Assembly: GCF_001422925.1 (NCBI RefSeq)
Contig: NZ_LMNI01000014.1
Location: 143,159 to 207,158 of the forward strand
Direction of reading: 5' to 3'
DNA from: Microbacterium sp. Leaf288
Lineage (GTDB): Bacteria; Actinomycetota; Actinomycetes; Actinomycetales; Microbacteriaceae
DNA length: 64,000 nucleotides
The notes beneath the pieces are model-generated. The model made no database searches, was not told the origin of the DNA, and saw nothing but the letters and a program-made list of their open reading frames with translations. Made by a program: the position numbers and the translations under genes. This document shows positions 57,034-64,000 of the stretch, one piece after another (the first letter of the stretch is position 1; each line of letters starts with the position of its first letter).

Positions 57034-57066
57034 GCCGCACATCCCGCGCAACCGGCCCTGCCGACC

Positions 57067-57131
57067 CGAGGAGATCTGCGGAACCGAGGAGCGTCCGCAG
57101 CAGAACACCCTCTGGTGTGCAGATCTCCTCG
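57067..57131. terminator. nested palindrome between pxpBC and the caspase gene
   Basis: Perfect outer arms CGAGGAGATCTGC/GCAGATCTCCTCG with an internal CTGCGGA/TCCGCAG hairpin. The genes are convergent, so it is likely a shared terminator. Confidence 0.65.
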
Positions 57132-57154
57132 GATCCGCTTCGCGGCCCGGCGGG

Positions 57155-59356
57155 TCAGGCGCCGCCGGCTTCGAGCAGGTCGGCGGTCGCCCGCAGGATC
57201 GCGACGATCGCGGCGGTGCGCACGTCCGCAGGTGCGCGGTGCCCGTCGGATTCGACAGCGCCGGGCGCGGCGGCCGCGAGGACGTCGTGCACCGAGGTCA
57301 GCAGTCCGCGGGCGCCGAGTTCGCCGGCGGCGGACAGCATCGGACGCTGCTCGTAGGTGTCGTCGAGCACGTCGAAGACGGCCGCGACGAAGGCGGTGTT
57401 GCTCAGCTTCGGTGTCTTCGCCAGCACGCCGAGGGCGGCCGTGGTGAACACGCCGTGGCCGTTGGTCTCGAGCGCGACCTGGTCGGGCTGGCAGGCGCTG
57501 ATGAGCACCTCCTTGCCGTCGGCTCGGGGCGTCGGCGGCACCGCCGCGCGGTCGGTCTCGACCTCGACCACCCGCTTCCACGCGGCTGTGCGGAAGGGAT
57601 CGTCCGGCGACGCCGCGCGCTCTTCGCGGAACGCCGCTTCTTCGCCGGCGTTCAGCACCGTCATGCGCGGCGTCGCACCTGCCGGGATCTTGCGCGACTC
57701 GAACTCGGTCGGCGTGATCTCGCGGTTCACCGAGCCGGAGTGGCACGAGTCGAAGAACAGCGTCACCGCGACACCCTCGGGGATCGCGTCCCAGATGGCG
57801 CCGAGATCGTCGTCGACGATCAGCTGTCCGTCGCGGAAGTCGACCGGGCAGAGGGCCTCGTCCTTCGGGCCGAACTCGTCGGTCTCGTCGCCGTCGAGAT
57901 CGGGCACGAACGTGCCGTGGCCGGCGAACTGGATCGCGACGATGTCGCCGTCGCGGGCCGACGAGACCTTGTCGAGCATCGCGCGCAGGATCGCGTCGCG
58001 GGTCGCGTCGCCGTTGTGGATCGACTCCACCTGGAAACCCGCGTCGCCGAGCGCCTTGGCCCAGGACACCGCATCGGCGACGCAGCCGCTGAGCGGGTCC
58101 CTCGGGTACGCGTCGATGCCGATGCACAGGGCGAGCTTGCGCGGTGCCGCGCCTCGCGCGCCGGTCGGCTCGGGACGGGGCGCCGGGACGAACTCGCCGA
58201 CCTCGCGCGCCCGCGCCGGGAACACGGCGACGTGGTCCGCCTCGTTGCTGTCGGGGACGCCGACCACGCGCCGGGCGAGACTCATCATGGTCTGCTCGTC
58301 GTTGTCGAAGTCGCCGTGCGATGTCGCCTGCGTGCTGCTGCGGGGCCCGCGGGTGACGGGGCCGAGAACCAGGCGCTCGCTCCGGTCGCCCAGGTACGCC
58401 ATCGTCCGGCCGGCGCCGCGCAGGTGCTCCTCGACACCGAGGATCTCGGCACCCTTCTCCGCTTCGAATGCCCGCGAGACGAGGTACAGGAGCGACTTGC
58501 GGTACACGCCCGCGGTGTTGTCGCGCTTCTCGTGGTTCTCGTCCATGGTGAAGATCGAGAGGTTCTCGATCTTTCCGGCCTCCGCGAGCGGCAGCAGCGT
58601 CGCCTCGAAGGTGTCGACGCGCACCGCGGGCGCGAGGAACGTCACGGTCTTGACGCTGTCCACGCGGTCATCGCCCTCGAACAGCCGCGGGACGAAGTGC
58701 GAGTGGTAGATCGAGCCCGCGCTGTGACCGCCGATGTGCAGTTCGATGGCGCCCGCGTTCGCCGCCATGAACTCGCGCAGCGCGCCGGCCAGCACGAAGG
58801 CCCCGCCCGGGTCGCCGCCGTCGACGCTGGGAAGACACGCGCCGGCCGAGTCGAGCTTCATGTCGTCCCAGAACTTGCGACCTCCGAGCACGCGCGCCGC
58901 AGCCTCGACTGCGAGGTCCGTGAGGTCGGTGAAGCCACGCTTGCCCGCCTTGCCGCGGACGACGTCTTCGAGGGTGGTCTTGAACCCGCTCTCCCACACG
59001 AGGTGGATCGGGTACACCCCGTTCTTCTTCCACCAGCCGGTCTGCCGCTGCGCCGTCAGCAGGCCCGCATCCTTGTCGGTGAGACCGCCGTGCGCCCAGA
59101 TGAACACGGGGACGGGTGCGGGCGTCTCGCCGGCGCGGGTCTTCTTCGCCTGCTGGTCGACGAACGCGGCGAGATCCACCTCGATCATGCGGCGGACGTC
59201 GGCCGCCGTCGTGGCGAAGTCCGCCACGGTGCGGGGCTTGGCGACCGCGGTCTTGGCGAGCCGGCCGTCCTCGGTGTGGACGACGTGCTTGCGCAGAGCG
59301 GTGAGCTCGGCCGCCGTGAGGCTCGCGCCCCGGGCGGTCTTCGTGGTCTCGGGCAT
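57155..59356 (-). CDS. alpha/beta-hydrolase - caspase (peptidase C14) fusion protein
   Basis: 733 residues, no signal peptide. The N-terminal part (about 60-330) is an alpha/beta hydrolase: VPVFIWAHGGLTDKD (oxyanion region, His89) and the nucleophile elbow IGGHSAGSIYH (Ser212). The C-terminal part (about 415-700) is a caspase-like domain: KLALCIGIDAYPRDPLSGCVADA, catalytic His480 in IQFAGHGTFVPD and catalytic Cys538 in LFFDSCHSGSVN. Both domains keep their catalytic residues. The gene lies 38 bp downstream of a CHAT-protease gene in the same direction. A protease-activated lipase/esterase effector is the most attractive reading (inference). Confidence 0.88.
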   Translation of the reverse strand: MPETTKTARGASLTAAELTALRKHVVHTEDGRLAKTAVAKPRTVADFATTAADVRRMIEVDLAAFVDQQAKKTRAGETPAPVPVFIWAHGGLTDKDAGLLTAQRQTGWWKKNGVYPIHLVWESGFKTTLEDVVRGKAGKRGFTDLTDLAVEAAARVLGGRKFWDDMKLDSAGACLPSVDGGDPGGAFVLAGALREFMAANAGAIELHIGGHSAGSIYHSHFVPRLFEGDDRVDSVKTVTFLAPAVRVDTFEATLLPLAEAGKIENLSIFTMDENHEKRDNTAGVYRKSLLYLVSRAFEAEKGAEILGVEEHLRGAGRTMAYLGDRSERLVLGPVTRGPRSSTQATSHGDFDNDEQTMMSLARRVVGVPDSNEADHVAVFPARAREVGEFVPAPRPEPTGARGAAPRKLALCIGIDAYPRDPLSGCVADAVSWAKALGDAGFQVESIHNGDATRDAILRAMLDKVSSARDGDIVAIQFAGHGTFVPDLDGDETDEFGPKDEALCPVDFRDGQLIVDDDLGAIWDAIPEGVAVTLFFDSCHSGSVNREITPTEFESRKIPAGATPRMTVLNAGEEAAFREERAASPDDPFRTAAWKRVVEVETDRAAVPPTPRADGKEVLISACQPDQVALETNGHGVFTTAALGVLAKTPKLSNTAFVAAVFDVLDDTYEQRPMLSAAGELGARGLLTSVHDVLAAAAPGAVESDGHRAPADVRTAAIVAILRATADLLEAGGA

Positions 59357-59394
59357 GGTGTCACGTCCTGTCTGGTGGTGATGGTGGCTGCGGG

Positions 59395-61587
59395 TCAAGG
59401 GTGGTCGCCGGCGTCCCCTGCGGCGTGGGGCACGAGCCGCGCGCGCGGGTCGGCGAACACGGTGAAGGCCAGCGACGTGAGATCGCCCGCCTCGCGCGCC
59501 GCCTGCCGCGCAGCGAGGACCGCCTCGCCGACGGTCGCGTTCTCGCCGAGCGTCCGCTGGTAGAAGGTGCGGACGAAGAGCGCCGTGACGTCGTCTCGCA
59601 CGGCCCACGAGCAGCCGATGAACACGCCGACGCCGCCGCGGAGGAAGACCTCCGCGAAGCCGCCGAGGCCGGTGGCGCCCGAGCGCAGCCGGCCGACGTC
59701 GCAGGCGCTGAGGAAGACGAAGGGAGTGGAGGTCGCGGCCGCGGTGTCGAGCTCGGGGAGATCTCGTCGGGCGTCGGAGTCGGTGTACGACGCCGACCCG
59801 TCGTCGTGGTCCTCGGAGAACGCCGCGAAGGCGATCTCCTGACCGAGCGGCGCGATGTCGCGCCACCGGCCGTGCCCCGCGAAGTGGAGCAGGTCGAAGC
59901 CGTCCTCGATCGCCTGGCGGAACTCGATCGGGTCGGCAGCGGATCGCGGCGGACCCGCGAGCAGGTCGCCGAGTGTCTCGATCTCCTCACGGGCGCGCGG
60001 GAGGTCGAGGCTGTGGTCGACGTAGTCGGGTGCGATCGCGACGACACGCGTGGGGTCCACGGGGATCACGGTGGGTCGCGACGTGCCGTACATCCATCGG
60101 GTGAGTCCGAGGTCACCGAGGAAATAGCGCTCCGGATCGGGCCGTTGTCTGCCGACCGGCACGAGATGCACGATCTCCCAGGGGATGTCGAGCTCGCCGG
60201 AGGTCTGCAGCACCAGTTGCGAGATCCGGCGGCGTCGGCTCCAGAGCAACGCGTTGACGTCGTCGCCGAGGAGCTCCTCGGCGACCCGGGCACCGAGGGT
60301 GCGCACGTCCCGCCGGGCGGTGTCGGCGGCCTCATCGGGGTCGTCTTCGACGGATTCCAGGAAAGTCTTGCGAACCCTGGAGAGCTCCGCGTAGATGCCT
60401 TCGACGTACGCGCTCTTATCGGGCAGCCGCACGGAGTTCTTGACGACGGTGCGCCCGACCTTCGCCGTCACGAGCAGCTCCGATGCGCCGCGCGACATGG
60501 ACTCGTCGATGACGAGCGTCGGAAGGTCGGCGATGCTGCGGGGCGGGGCCGCGACGGAGGCGACCGTGGTGCGCGGGTCATCGGCGACGATGCCCTCGAC
60601 GTCGTCGTCGACCGCGACGATCGGCGTGCTCAGCGCCAGCACCGCGAGCGGCGTCACGATGGGCGGCTGCGTGAACGTGACGGTGATGTGTCCGCGTCCG
60701 GGGCCGTCGGGGACCAGTGCGAAGACGAGTCGACGCGGGTCGGAGACCTTCGCCGGGAGCATGGTCGAGATGATCGACGGCGTGCCGTCGGCGAAGGCGA
60801 GGCCCCGCAGCTGCATGGCCACCTCGATCTCGCGCGCCGGGTCGAACAGCGCCGTGGCCTTCTTGCGTGCCGTGCCGGCCGTCGGAGCGAGGTCTGCGAG
60901 CGACAGCCGCACGACCGCGTCGAACGGGACGCCCTCCACGACGCGCGCCGGCACCTCGGCGTCGACGAATACCGGGACGGGAGCCGCACCGTCGAGCCCG
61001 CCGGACGGCGCCTCGGGGACAGGCACCGGCTCGGCGGCCACGGGGGGCGGCGCGGGCGCGGGCATCGCAGGTGGGGCAGGAGATGGCGGGACCACGGGCG
61101 CGAGCCCGGGTGAGCGTCCGCCGAATCCGCCGCCACCGAGCACGACGTCGGGAACGAGGGGTGGCGGCGGCGGTTCCGCGGCCGCCTCCGGCTCGCCGCC
61201 CATCCCCATGCCGCCCTGGGCGACCTGATGCTCGAGCCACGCGATGCCCGTCTCGAAGTCGCTCGCCACGACTGTGAGGTGCAGGGTCTCGTCGTGTGCG
61301 ACCGCGATCCGCGCGCCGTACCGGCCTTCGCCGAGCGCCTCGAAATGGACGAGTGCGGCAACTCCGCCGCGGACGACGATCGCCGCGTAGTGGAAGTCGT
61401 CGCTGCCCCTGACGCGCACCCGCACCACGGTGTCGGAGATGCCGCGCAGCATGATGTCGGCCAGGAGGGTCACACCGAATTCGTTCGGCTCGACGTCCGG
61501 TGGGGCCGCGTCGACGCGCACGTCCACCGCGTCGGCGTCGGAATCGACGTCGACTGCGCCGTGCGGCACGTCTGGAACACGCGCCAT
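59395..61587 (-). CDS. CHAT-domain protease with N-terminal beta domains
   Basis: 730 residues from ATG 61587, with GAGGGGG upstream. Three parts are visible: an N-terminal beta-rich domain (about 25-120); a Pro/Ala/Gly-rich linker (about 125-200); a second beta-sandwich-like domain (about 205-345) followed by the CHAT caspase-fold domain (about 370-715). The CHAT domain has catalytic His572 in LLHFAGHGRWRD and Cys629 in FVFLSACDVGRL, and the family ending GGVGVFIGCSWAVRDDVTALF with TVGEAVLAARQAARE. CHAT proteases act in bacterial immune and cell-death pathways. The downstream neighbour is a caspase-hydrolase fusion, so a protease cascade is possible. Its own promoter candidate and SD are present. 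Confidence 0.9.
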   Translation of the reverse strand: MARVPDVPHGAVDVDSDADAVDVRVDAAPPDVEPNEFGVTLLADIMLRGISDTVVRVRVRGSDDFHYAAIVVRGGVAALVHFEALGEGRYGARIAVAHDETLHLTVVASDFETGIAWLEHQVAQGGMGMGGEPEAAAEPPPPPLVPDVVLGGGGFGGRSPGLAPVVPPSPAPPAMPAPAPPPVAAEPVPVPEAPSGGLDGAAPVPVFVDAEVPARVVEGVPFDAVVRLSLADLAPTAGTARKKATALFDPAREIEVAMQLRGLAFADGTPSIISTMLPAKVSDPRRLVFALVPDGPGRGHITVTFTQPPIVTPLAVLALSTPIVAVDDDVEGIVADDPRTTVASVAAPPRSIADLPTLVIDESMSRGASELLVTAKVGRTVVKNSVRLPDKSAYVEGIYAELSRVRKTFLESVEDDPDEAADTARRDVRTLGARVAEELLGDDVNALLWSRRRRISQLVLQTSGELDIPWEIVHLVPVGRQRPDPERYFLGDLGLTRWMYGTSRPTVIPVDPTRVVAIAPDYVDHSLDLPRAREEIETLGDLLAGPPRSAADPIEFRQAIEDGFDLLHFAGHGRWRDIAPLGQEIAFAAFSEDHDDGSASYTDSDARRDLPELDTAAATSTPFVFLSACDVGRLRSGATGLGGFAEVFLRGGVGVFIGCSWAVRDDVTALFVRTFYQRTLGENATVGEAVLAARQAAREAGDLTSLAFTVFADPRARLVPHAAGDAGDHP

Positions 61588-61647
61588 GTCGACCCCCTCG
61601 CACCGGTGCCCAGTCACCTGACGATCCGAGAGCGCTGCTCGGTGCAC

Positions 61648-61653
61648 AGCATA
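61648..61653 (-). promoter_or_regulatory. candidate -10 (TATGCT) of the CHAT-caspase operon
   Basis: TATGCT on the minus strand about 60 bases before ATG 61587. No clear -35. A GAGGGGG ribosome site follows in the leader, so this operon would not be leaderless. Confidence 0.35.
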
Positions 61654-61709
61654 CGAGCGCGCTCCTCACCACACCAGAGCAGGTCGTGCGGCGGGTGATA
61701 CCTCTGAAA

Positions 61710-61742
61710 CGAGTGGATGCCGCGGCCCGCGGCATCCACTCG
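61710..61742 (-). terminator. terminator downstream of the STAND-NTPase gene
   Basis: Perfect stem CGAGTGGATGCCGCG with its complement around 3 nt, 3 bp after the NTPase stop. It separates the NTPase transcript from the CHAT-caspase genes. Confidence 0.75.
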
Positions 61743-61745
61743 GCC

Positions 61746-64000
61746 CTACCAGGCGCGCAGAGCGTCGGCGACCGTCGCGAACTCGTGTTCCGGCAGCGCC
61801 AGCTGCACCGCCTCGGCGATGGTGAGCTCGGCCCCGGCGATCTCGCCGGCCTCGACGCTCTGCGCATCGCGGCCGCGGAGGATCTCGAGGTACGGCGTAT
61901 GCACCGTGAACGCCTCCACGTCGAAGATGCCGATGCGCCGGCGGATCTCTCCCGCCGCGACGGCGAGCGCCGCCGCCCGCCATGCCTCGCCGTGGGCCGC
62001 CGCGACCGCGCACACGCCCTCGAGGCCGTACGCGACGCCCTCTTCGTAGTGCAGCCCGATCGAGAGCAGCAGGGTGTGGACGAACTCCCGCTCCGCCTCC
62101 TCGATGCGGCCGAGCTGGAAGTTCAGGCGGGACCGCAGGTTGCCGGCGACCGAGGTCGTGAACAGATCGCCGCGCGACTGGGCGACCGAGGTGGCGCGGT
62201 CGAAGTGCGCGAGGGCGTCGTCGGTGGCTCCGCGCACCCAGGCGAGCCGGCCGAGCGAGACCTCGGTGATCGCCTCCGCCCACGTGTTCCCGCGCTCGCG
62301 CAGCGTGACCACAGCCTCGCGCAGCTCGGCTTCGGCCTTGTCGGTGTCCAGATGCGAGAACTGCACGCGCGCCGTCGCGCGCGCGGCGAGCGCCATGGCC
62401 GCGGCATCCTCGTCGCCGCTCTCCCGGAACAGGCGCACGCACTCGCCGAGGCCGGCCACCACCTGCTCGCTCGGCCGCTGCCACATCTCGCCCCACAGCG
62501 CGAAGAACCACGCGATCGCGCGGGTGTGCGGCGTGATGGGCTGCTCGTGCTGCTTCTCGAGCAGCTCGAGCATCCACACGCGCACTTCGGCGAAGAAGCC
62601 GGAGATCCACCAGTAGATGAGGAGGCACCACGCGAAGTCGCCGGCGTCGTCGAGACGGTTCGTGTAGACGAGGTGGCGCACCGCCGCGCGGAGGTTCGGC
62701 AGTTCGAGCCCCAGTCGCACCACGGCGTCGGCCTGCCCGCGCCCGCCGAGGTCGGGCGCGATCTGCTGCACGAGCTCCCGGTAGTAGTCGGCGTGGGCAC
62801 GCCGCATGCGCTGCGCGTCGCCGCGCTCCTTGAGATGGTCGAGCGCGTACTCCCTCACGATCGCGAGCAGCGAGAAGACGCGGCGTCCGCCGAGCTCGCT
62901 CTGCTTCACGAGCGAGCCGTCCGCCAGGGCGGCGAGCGCGTCGATCGCGTGACCGCCCCACGGACGGCCCTCGCCGAGGGCCTCGACCGCATCGAGCGTG
63001 AACCTCGTCGCGAACACGCCGAGGTCCTCGAGCAGGCCACGCTGCTCGGGCGGCAGGAGGCTCACGCTCCAGTCGATCGTCGCCCGCATCGTGCGGTGCC
63101 GTTCGGGCAGATCACGCACCGCGGCTGTCAGCAGCGGGAGGCTCTTCTCGAGGCGCCCGGCGATCTGCGCCGGGTTCAGGATGCGCACCTTCGCCGCCGC
63201 GAGCTCGATCGCCAGCGGCAGCCCCTCGAGCCTGCGGCAGATGTCGGCGAGATCCCGTGCGTTGTCGGGGGTCACATCGAACTGCGGATCGATCGCGCGT
63301 GCCCGGTCGACGAACAGCGACACCGCCGCCGAGCGTGTGCTGCGGTCCAGGCTCGCCGGGCCCTCGCCGGCGGGCGTCGTGAGCGGCGGCACGTCGTAGA
63401 CGCGCTCGCCGCGGATCCGCAGCACGATGCGGCTCGTCACGAGGAAGGTCGCCGTCGGCGCGACGGTGTACAGGCGCACGAGCACGGGTGCGGCATCCAC
63501 GATCTGCTCGAAGTTGTCGAGCACGATCAGCACACGACGATCCGCGAGGGCGTGCGCGATGCGCTCCTCCAGCGCGGCCTCGCCGTTGTCGCGGATGCCG
63601 AGGTAGTAGGCGATCGTCGGCAGCAGCAGTCCCGGCTCGAGCACGCCCTCGAGGAGGACGAAGTAGACGCCGTCCGGGAAGAGGTCGGCTGAGGCCCTGG
63701 CCGTCTCGATCGCGAGCCGGCTCTTGCCGATACCGCCGGGGCCGATGAGGCTCACGACGCGGTCCGTGCCCCTCGCGAGCAGGGTGCGCACCGCATCGAT
63801 GTCGGCCTCGCGCCCGATGGTGGTCGTGTAGGGCACGGGGACCCGGCCTACCAGGCTGACCGGTGCGGCGCCGGCGTCCGGCGCCTGCGGAGTCCGGGAT
63901 TCGTCGAAGCGTTCGGCGAGGAGCATGGCGAGGTCGCCGGCGACGTGGTCTTCGAGGTCTTGGGTGTTGTGGAAGTGGAGGTAGGCGGCGGTGTCGTCGG
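61746..64000 (-). CDS. STAND/NB-ARC-type NTPase with TPR-like C-terminus, N-terminally cut by the window
   Basis: At least 751 residues are visible; the frame stays open to the right edge (DDTAAYLHFHNTQDLEDHVAG... upstream of Met 63926), so the start and a further N-terminal domain lie outside. Counting from Met 63926: Walker A IGPGGIGKSRLA is at about residues 61-72, Walker B VLIVLDNFEQ near 132-141, then sensor TFLVTSR. The winged-helix part LPLAIELAAAKVRIL...ERHRTMRATIDWSVSLL is that of AfsR/MalT-type STAND proteins. The last 350 residues are helical TPR-like repeats. STAND proteins sense a ligand by the repeats and oligomerise. Here it sits directly upstream of CHAT and caspase genes. Confidence 0.88.
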   Translation of the reverse strand, partial: DDTAAYLHFHNTQDLEDHVAGDLAMLLAERFDESRTPQAPDAGAAPVSLVGRVPVPYTTTIGREADIDAVRTLLARGTDRVVSLIGPGGIGKSRLAIETARASADLFPDGVYFVLLEGVLEPGLLLPTIAYYLGIRDNGEAALEERIAHALADRRVLIVLDNFEQIVDAAPVLVRLYTVAPTATFLVTSRIVLRIRGERVYDVPPLTTPAGEGPASLDRSTRSAAVSLFVDRARAIDPQFDVTPDNARDLADICRRLEGLPLAIELAAAKVRILNPAQIAGRLEKSLPLLTAAVRDLPERHRTMRATIDWSVSLLPPEQRGLLEDLGVFATRFTLDAVEALGEGRPWGGHAIDALAALADGSLVKQSELGGRRVFSLLAIVREYALDHLKERGDAQRMRRAHADYYRELVQQIAPDLGGRGQADAVVRLGLELPNLRAAVRHLVYTNRLDDAGDFAWCLLIYWWISGFFAEVRVWMLELLEKQHEQPITPHTRAIAWFFALWGEMWQRPSEQVVAGLGECVRLFRESGDEDAAAMALAARATARVQFSHLDTDKAEAELREAVVTLRERGNTWAEAITEVSLGRLAWVRGATDDALAHFDRATSVAQSRGDLFTTSVAGNLRSRLNFQLGRIEEAEREFVHTLLLSIGLHYEEGVAYGLEGVCAVAAAHGEAWRAAALAVAAGEIRRRIGIFDVEAFTVHTPYLEILRGRDAQSVEAGEIAGAELTIAEAVQLALPEHEFATVADALRAW

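Noticed and set aside
57155..64000. Type III-E/Craspase or gasdermin system
   Set aside because: CHAT is present, but there is no Cas gene, CRISPR array or gasdermin-like small hydrophobic protein in the visible part.

Overview
The window is very GC-rich and densely coded. Its gene set, GTG starts and codon use are those of an actinobacterium. The F420-type oxidoreductase, the lhr-nei pair, the DivIVA-like coiled-coil protein, the DUF6421 cluster and the constant recurrence of GGATGC/GCATCC point to Microbacteriaceae, most likely Microbacterium (inference; no rRNA is present). There is no tRNA, CRISPR array, insertion sequence or prophage. The coding layout looks chromosomal and vertically inherited, with two accessory-looking cassettes at 41.4-44.5 kb and 57.1-64.0 kb.

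Layout. 0-2.9 kb: polyamine-type ABC importer (permease cut by the window start). 3.2-8.9 kb: nei/lhr DNA-repair operon. 9.0-11.0 kb: an anchored Pro/Thr-rich protein, a lipoprotein and two tandem PspC miniproteins. 11.1-12.9 kb: ABC-F ATPase with a long leader. 13.1-18.3 kb: esterase, Nudix-like protein, M3 peptidase, DivIVA-like coiled coil. 18.5-22.6 kb: threonine aldolase, SDR and DUF6421 cluster with a divergent Lrp/AsnC regulator. 22.7-23.6 kb: DAG-kinase-like protein. 23.7-26.6 kb: mmsA plus class III aminotransferase. 26.8-29.5 kb: membrane protein and a NarL-type two-component pair. 29.6-36.7 kb: seven-gene reductive pyrimidine-catabolism operon with its ABC importer. 37.0-41.3 kb: a second NarL-type two-component system with a MacB-type ABC exporter. 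41.4-44.5 kb: gluzincin peptidase plus ComEC-like MBL protein. 44.6-48.6 kb: small enzymes (FMN reductase, ComB, SprT, TPR, spermidine-synthase-like). 48.9-54.5 kb: peptide ABC importer. 54.6-57.0 kb: 5-oxoprolinase PxpA and fused PxpBC. 57.2-64.0 kb: alpha/beta hydrolase-caspase fusion, CHAT protease and a STAND/TPR NTPase cut by the window end.

How the genes work together. Dihydropyrimidinase, the nitrilase-family amidohydrolase, the aminotransferase and MmsA together can take dihydrouracil or dihydrothymine to acyl-CoA, but no classical dihydropyrimidine dehydrogenase is visible. An LLM/F420-type oxidoreductase sits in the operon instead. The peptide importer, M3 peptidase and PxpABC fit peptide and pyroglutamate scavenging. 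The best candidate for an undescribed system is the caspase-hydrolase / CHAT / STAND cassette at the right end. The peptidase-MBL pair is second.

Two genome-scale patterns stand out. First, many genes carry a -10-like YANNNT hexamer 6-8 nt before the start codon and lack a clear ribosome binding site, so leaderless transcripts are probably common. Second, gene ends carry large palindromes belonging to dispersed repeat families, and halves of one of these families are read in frame inside lhr.
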